Below are positions 43,093 through 45,817 of a stretch of 45,817 nucleotides of DNA, one piece after another (positions within the stretch are counted from its first letter, which is position 1; every line of letters starts with the position of its first letter). The stretch lies in contig JANQMV010000011.1 in NCBI GenBank assembly GCA_028279865.1, positions 1-45,817 on the forward strand, written 5' to 3'. Origin of the DNA: Candidatus Altimarinota bacterium. Lineage in GTDB: Bacteria; Patescibacteriota; Gracilibacteria; JANQMV01. The notes beneath the pieces are model-generated. The model made no database searches. It saw nothing but the letters and a program-made list of their open reading frames with translations, and was not told the origin of the DNA. The position numbers and the translations under genes are program-made.

Positions 43093-43446
43093 CTATTTTT
43101 TTGAATCTCTTAAAGCCTCTTCAGTGCTTTCAAAAATTTTTAAGACACTTGTCATGCCTAAAACATTTAATGTGTCATAAACTTGTGACTGCGGTTTGAC
43201 CAAAACAATATTTCCTTCTTTTTTATGTAAAAAATTATACCAATGTGCAATAAAACCAATTGCATAGCTGTTCAGATAATCTAATTCCTGAAAATCAAAC
43301 ACTACAAGTGTTTTTGGTGGAAAATTATTTATCTTTTGTTCTAAATCTAAAATAGCATCTTGTCCGCTTGCATCCAAGACTCCTGTAAATTTTACATATC
43401 TTGCTCCGGCTTCCAAAGATTTTTCTTCGATTACAAGGTTACTCAT
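43093..43446 (-). CDS. STAS-domain protein (anti-sigma factor antagonist-like)
   Basis: A 117-residue single STAS domain. VKFTGVLDASGQDAI, TLVVFDFQELDYLNSYAIGF and LVKPQSQVYDTLNVLGMTSVL match the fold. The serine after ELDYLN sits where SpoIIAA-type proteins are phosphorylated, with Tyr after it instead of Ser/Gly. Such proteins release an anti-sigma factor when dephosphorylated. No cognate kinase or sigma factor is in the window. ATG start; convergent with the RSH gene (3-bp gap) and 74 bp downstream of tRNA-Leu. Confidence 0.8.
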   Translation of the reverse strand: MSNLVIEEKSLEAGARYVKFTGVLDASGQDAILDLEQKINNFPPKTLVVFDFQELDYLNSYAIGFIAHWYNFLHKKEGNIVLVKPQSQVYDTLNVLGMTSVLKIFESTEEALRDSKK

Positions 43447-43520
43447 TTTGCTGGTTTTAAATAGTAAAATAGAAACTAATTAATTAGCAGAACAGAATTA
43501 ACCTCTTCTTAAGAGAAGAT

Positions 43521-43603
43521 TGGTGCCGAGGAGAGGACTCGAACCTCCACGCGCGAGCACATGGTTCTAAGCCATGCGTGTCTACCAATTCCACCACCTC
43601 GGC
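43521..43603 (-). tRNA. tRNA-Leu (anticodon UAG)
   Basis: The 83-nt gene reads GCCGAGGTGGTGGAATTGG at its 5' end and CCTCGGCACCA at its 3' end, with encoded CCA. The anticodon loop CTTAGAA lies between CATGG and CCATG, giving TAG (reads CUA/CUG family). The variable arm GTGCTCGCGCG and T arm GGTTCGAGTCC are present; the length fits a class II leucine tRNA. Confidence 0.95.
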
Positions 43604-43854
43604 ATTCATTTCCAAGTTTCATGGTATCAGAAATCTTTGATTGATCAAGCGAAAACACTTTGATTGTTATTCCGATTCTTGAAGATTAAATTTAAAATTG
43701 TTCTTTAGTTTTATATGGTTTTTAATTCATAAATATGAGATGTTTTTGTTTCATAATGGATCTTAAAAAGATGAGAATTAACTTTCTTTTTTCTTCTCTT
43801 TAACTTATCTTTTCCTTGTTTAAAACTTGAAATTGCAAACCTAAAATTACTCTT

Positions 43855-44298
43855 GTGTTGATCGCAAAAAACAAAAAGGCGTACTTTGATTATGAAATCC
43901 TCAAAGATTTTGAAGCTGGTATTATGCTTAATGGCAGTGAAATTAAATCTATTCGTGCAAAAAACGTAAACTTAAAAGGAAGTTATATCACAGAAAAGGG
44001 AAATGAAATCTGGGCAAAGGATCTGCATATTTCTCCTTATAAATTTGCAAATGATGATAGTCTGGATCCATTACGCTCCCGCAAACTCCTTTTAAATAGA
44101 AAGGAGATTGATTATATTCTCGGACAGTTAAGCCACCCGGGCATTACGAGCATTCCTCTTGAGCTTCATTTAAATAAAAAAGGACTCGCTAAGTTAAAAA
44201 TTGGAGTTGTTCGCGGTAAGAAAAAATATGACAAGCGTGAATCAATTAAACGCAAGGATCAAAACCGTGAAATCGCCAGACGGATGAAACAATATTAA
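43855..44298 (+). CDS. smpB: SsrA-binding protein
   Basis: A 147-residue oligonucleotide-binding-fold protein that binds tmRNA and lets it enter stalled ribosomes for trans-translation. AKNKKAYFDYEILKDFEAGI, MLNGSEIKSIRAKNVNLKGSY and GKKKYDKRESIKRKDQNREI are the standard SmpB blocks, the last being the basic C-terminal tail that reaches into the decoding site. GTG start at 43855 with no Shine-Dalgarno. The tmRNA gene itself is not seen nearby. IspH follows after 8 bp. Confidence 0.95.
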   Translation: MLIAKNKKAYFDYEILKDFEAGIMLNGSEIKSIRAKNVNLKGSYITEKGNEIWAKDLHISPYKFANDDSLDPLRSRKLLLNRKEIDYILGQLSHPGITSIPLELHLNKKGLAKLKIGVVRGKKKYDKRESIKRKDQNREIARRMKQY

Positions 44299-44306
44299 AC
44301 CTTAAA

Positions 44307-45140
44307 ATGGAAGTCATTATTGCAGACAATCCGGCTTTTTGTTACGGAGTTGAAAGGGCCTACAATCTTGCAAAAGAACAAAGCGGTTCCCGTATTTTTA
44401 CTTGGGGTCCTTTAATTCACAATCCTCAAATTGTAGCTGAATTAACTGCTTTGGGGATTCAGAGGATTGATTCTTTAGAAGATCTTCATAATGGCGATAC
44501 TGTAATTATTCGTGCGCATGGTATTTCAGATAAAACAAAACAAAAATTAGAAAATAAAGAAATTACAGTCTTGGATGGCACTTGCCCTTTTGTCACAAAA
44601 GCACATCTCATTGCAGATAATTTTGTGAAACAAGGTTTGCACCTTGTGATTATCGGAGATAAAGAACATCCTGAAATAAGAGGTATTTATGAAGATTTTC
44701 CCGAGGCAATTGTAATCAAAAATCTGAATGATGTAGCAGCTCTCAATTTTGAACTTTCCAGTAAAAAGAATTTGGGAATAATTTGCCAAACAACGATAAA
44801 GGCAAGAGATGTTGAGCGAATTTTAGATCAAATAAAAACGAAAAATCCCAATATCACCTTTGAAAATACTATTTGCAATGCGACTCACGCCAAGCAAAGT
44901 GCGGCAGAGGATTTGGCTAAAAAGGTAGACTGTATGCTTATTATTGGTGGCAAGAATAGCAATAATACAAAAATGCTGCATGAAGTTTGCCAAAAACATT
45001 GCACCAGTTATTTAATTTCTGATATTGAGGAAATTAGATCAGGCTGGTTTGATTATTGTGAAAAGGTAGGGATAACCGGAGGCGCCAGTACTCCTCTGTG
45101 GCTTATTGAGAAGTTGAAAAACAGATTGATTGATTTATAA
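44307..45140 (+). CDS. ispH: 4-hydroxy-3-methylbut-2-enyl diphosphate reductase
   Basis: A 277-residue [4Fe-4S] enzyme (LytB) for the last step of the MEP isoprenoid pathway, giving IPP and DMAPP. The cluster cysteines are in NPAFCYGVERAY (Cys12), DGTCPFVTKAH (about 92) and NTICNATHAKQ (about 190). IIRAHGIS and GGASTPLW near the end are also typical. ATG start, eight bases after smpB, likely cotranscribed. Presence of this gene implies a MEP-type route. Confidence 0.96.
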   Translation: MEVIIADNPAFCYGVERAYNLAKEQSGSRIFTWGPLIHNPQIVAELTALGIQRIDSLEDLHNGDTVIIRAHGISDKTKQKLENKEITVLDGTCPFVTKAHLIADNFVKQGLHLVIIGDKEHPEIRGIYEDFPEAIVIKNLNDVAALNFELSSKKNLGIICQTTIKARDVERILDQIKTKNPNITFENTICNATHAKQSAAEDLAKKVDCMLIIGGKNSNNTKMLHEVCQKHCTSYLISDIEEIRSGWFDYCEKVGITGGASTPLWLIEKLKNRLIDL

Positions 45141-45160
45141 ATCTTTAGCTTCTGCCAGAG

Positions 45161-45607
45161 TTAAATTAATTTCAGCATAGCTAAAAAGTCTCTGTGTGTT
45201 TTTCCAAAATTTTCATCAGGTATTACTGTTACAATTTCTTTTAACTTTTCTCTAAGTACGCCAATCAAATAGCCAACGGACTCTGCTCCTTTTTGCCAAG
45301 ATTCTGTAGAAGAATATAAAATAAGGTCTCCTTCTTTTTTATATTTTAAGGATTCTCTTACTGCTGGATTCTTTGGCAAACCGATCAAAGCATCTGCTGA
45401 ATTTGAATCTGGTTGTACGTGTAAAGCTTGAGAGAATATTTGATCTTCTGCACATTTATGATCTTTGGGAAACTTATATTCAGATAGATTTTCTTGCATT
45501 AGCATTTTTGCTAAGAGAAAATCTTCTGCAATTACTTCCTGAATACTAACCAAGCCTTTTTTTAACTGTGCTTCAGCCAGCAAAGGAATTTTCATCTTAT
45601 CTTCCAT
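45161..45607 (-). CDS. Unrecognised acidic/soluble protein
   Basis: A 148-residue protein (from ATG, MEDKMKIPLLAEAQLKKGLV) with no transmembrane segment and no motif I recognise. It is fairly polar; EDFLLAKMLMQENLSEYKF and the end NFGKTHRDFLAMLKLI look helical. It lies alone on the minus strand, convergent to ispH. An in-frame ATG four codons later is also possible. The conserved-looking length and Lys/Glu composition support coding, but function is unknown. Confidence 0.5.
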   Translation of the reverse strand: MEDKMKIPLLAEAQLKKGLVSIQEVIAEDFLLAKMLMQENLSEYKFPKDHKCAEDQIFSQALHVQPDSNSADALIGLPKNPAVRESLKYKKEGDLILYSSTESWQKGAESVGYLIGVLREKLKEIVTVIPDENFGKTHRDFLAMLKLI

Positions 45608-45804
45608 AATAATTTACCTTAGGATATAAGCAGAAAGTTATTTTAAAAAACAAAATAAAAATTGTCAATTAATCCCTAGTTCGAGACTCTTTTATGCTAC
45701 TCCTCAAATAAAACTTAATTAACTAATTTTTTTAATTATTTTGCCATAGATTTTTAATTATCTTTTCTTTTTAGAGTGGGTAGTTTTATTTAGAATGAGG
45801 AAGT

Positions 45805-45817
45805 ATGTCAAAAGCCA
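45805..45817 (+). CDS. Start of a CDS cut by the window edge
   Basis: ATG TCA AAA GCC (MSKA) with a Shine-Dalgarno-like GAGGAAGT just before the ATG. The preceding 200 bp are AT-rich with no other start. Only four codons are visible, so this is a weak call. Confidence 0.35.

Noticed and set aside
43604-43854. tmRNA (ssrA) next to smpB
   Set aside because: No tRNA-Ala-like ends or tag sequence ending in AA stop were found here.
1-45817. UGA=Gly code as in Gracilibacteria/Absconditabacteria
   Set aside because: Long genes are intact under the standard code, glycine uses GGN codons, and the transposase ends at TGA inside its TIR.
1-45817. CRISPR array
   Set aside because: No regularly spaced direct repeats; all repeats found are inverted doublets or short tandems.

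Overview
The window is AT-rich chromosomal DNA (mostly TAA stops, standard genetic code, long A/T runs between genes) from a bacterium with dense, mostly single-copy core genes. Complete ORFs under the standard code, with TGA ending the transposase and glycine on GGN codons, argue against the UGA=Gly code of Gracilibacteria/Absconditabacteria. The gene mix (FemX-type transferase, single-gene biosynthetic steps, many genes without a Shine-Dalgarno, split ComEC, degenerate RSH protein) resembles the Patescibacteria/CPR, perhaps a Peregrinibacteria-like lineage. That placement is inference; no rRNA gene is present.

Layout. 1-1.0 kb: a complete insertion sequence (IS1249/IS256-like) with 31-bp inverted repeats and a transposase that needs a -1 frameshift. 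1.2-10.4 kb, + strand: a stand-alone ComEC-type metallo-hydrolase, a sugar nucleotidyltransferase/left-handed beta-helix protein, a roughly 500-bp AT-rich region with DnaA-box-like sites (candidate oriC), dnaN-mfd-femX, then carA. 10.5-17.5 kb, - strand: zinc-ribbon protein, tRNA-Ser, murB, gltX, a GIY-YIG nuclease gene bounded by inverted dispersed repeats, and carB, separated from and convergent with carA. 17.6-21.3 kb: an accessory island with an RloC/PrrC-like zinc-hook ATPase/anticodon nuclease candidate and a RhuM-family protein. 21.4-25 kb: gmd and a large GT-C-like membrane protein.

25.2-28 kb, + strand: rsmA/ksgA, a terminator, comEC lacking its hydrolase domain, and a small membrane protein with a structured leader. 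28-36.4 kb, - strand: O-antigen ligase/polymerase, a RAYT (REP-associated tyrosine transposase) bounded by perfect inverted REP palindromes, a flippase, pheS, a small membrane protein, a sugar nucleotidyltransferase, a truncated sugar-phosphate transferase and ribBA. 36.5-38.7 kb, + strand: class IV aminotransferase, MGMT-like protein, tsaB with an in-frame dispersed repeat, and a GNAT. 38.7-45.8 kb: purH, a HAMP-PAS-GAF sensor with no output domain, a RelA/SpoT homologue with a broken HD site, a STAS protein, tRNA-Leu, smpB, ispH, an orphan gene, and the first codons of another CDS at the right edge.

How it fits together: gmd, the two nucleotidyltransferases, GT-C protein, ligase, flippase and truncated transferase form a dispersed cell-surface polysaccharide set; murB and femX belong to peptidoglycan synthesis; carA/carB, purH and ribBA to nucleotide and flavin supply. 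The most unusual layer is repeats: several inverted doublets with TGTCA outer ends, one enclosing a GIY-YIG gene, one lying just past a truncated gene, and a related 22-bp copy inside tsaB. No CRISPR array and no rRNA were seen.
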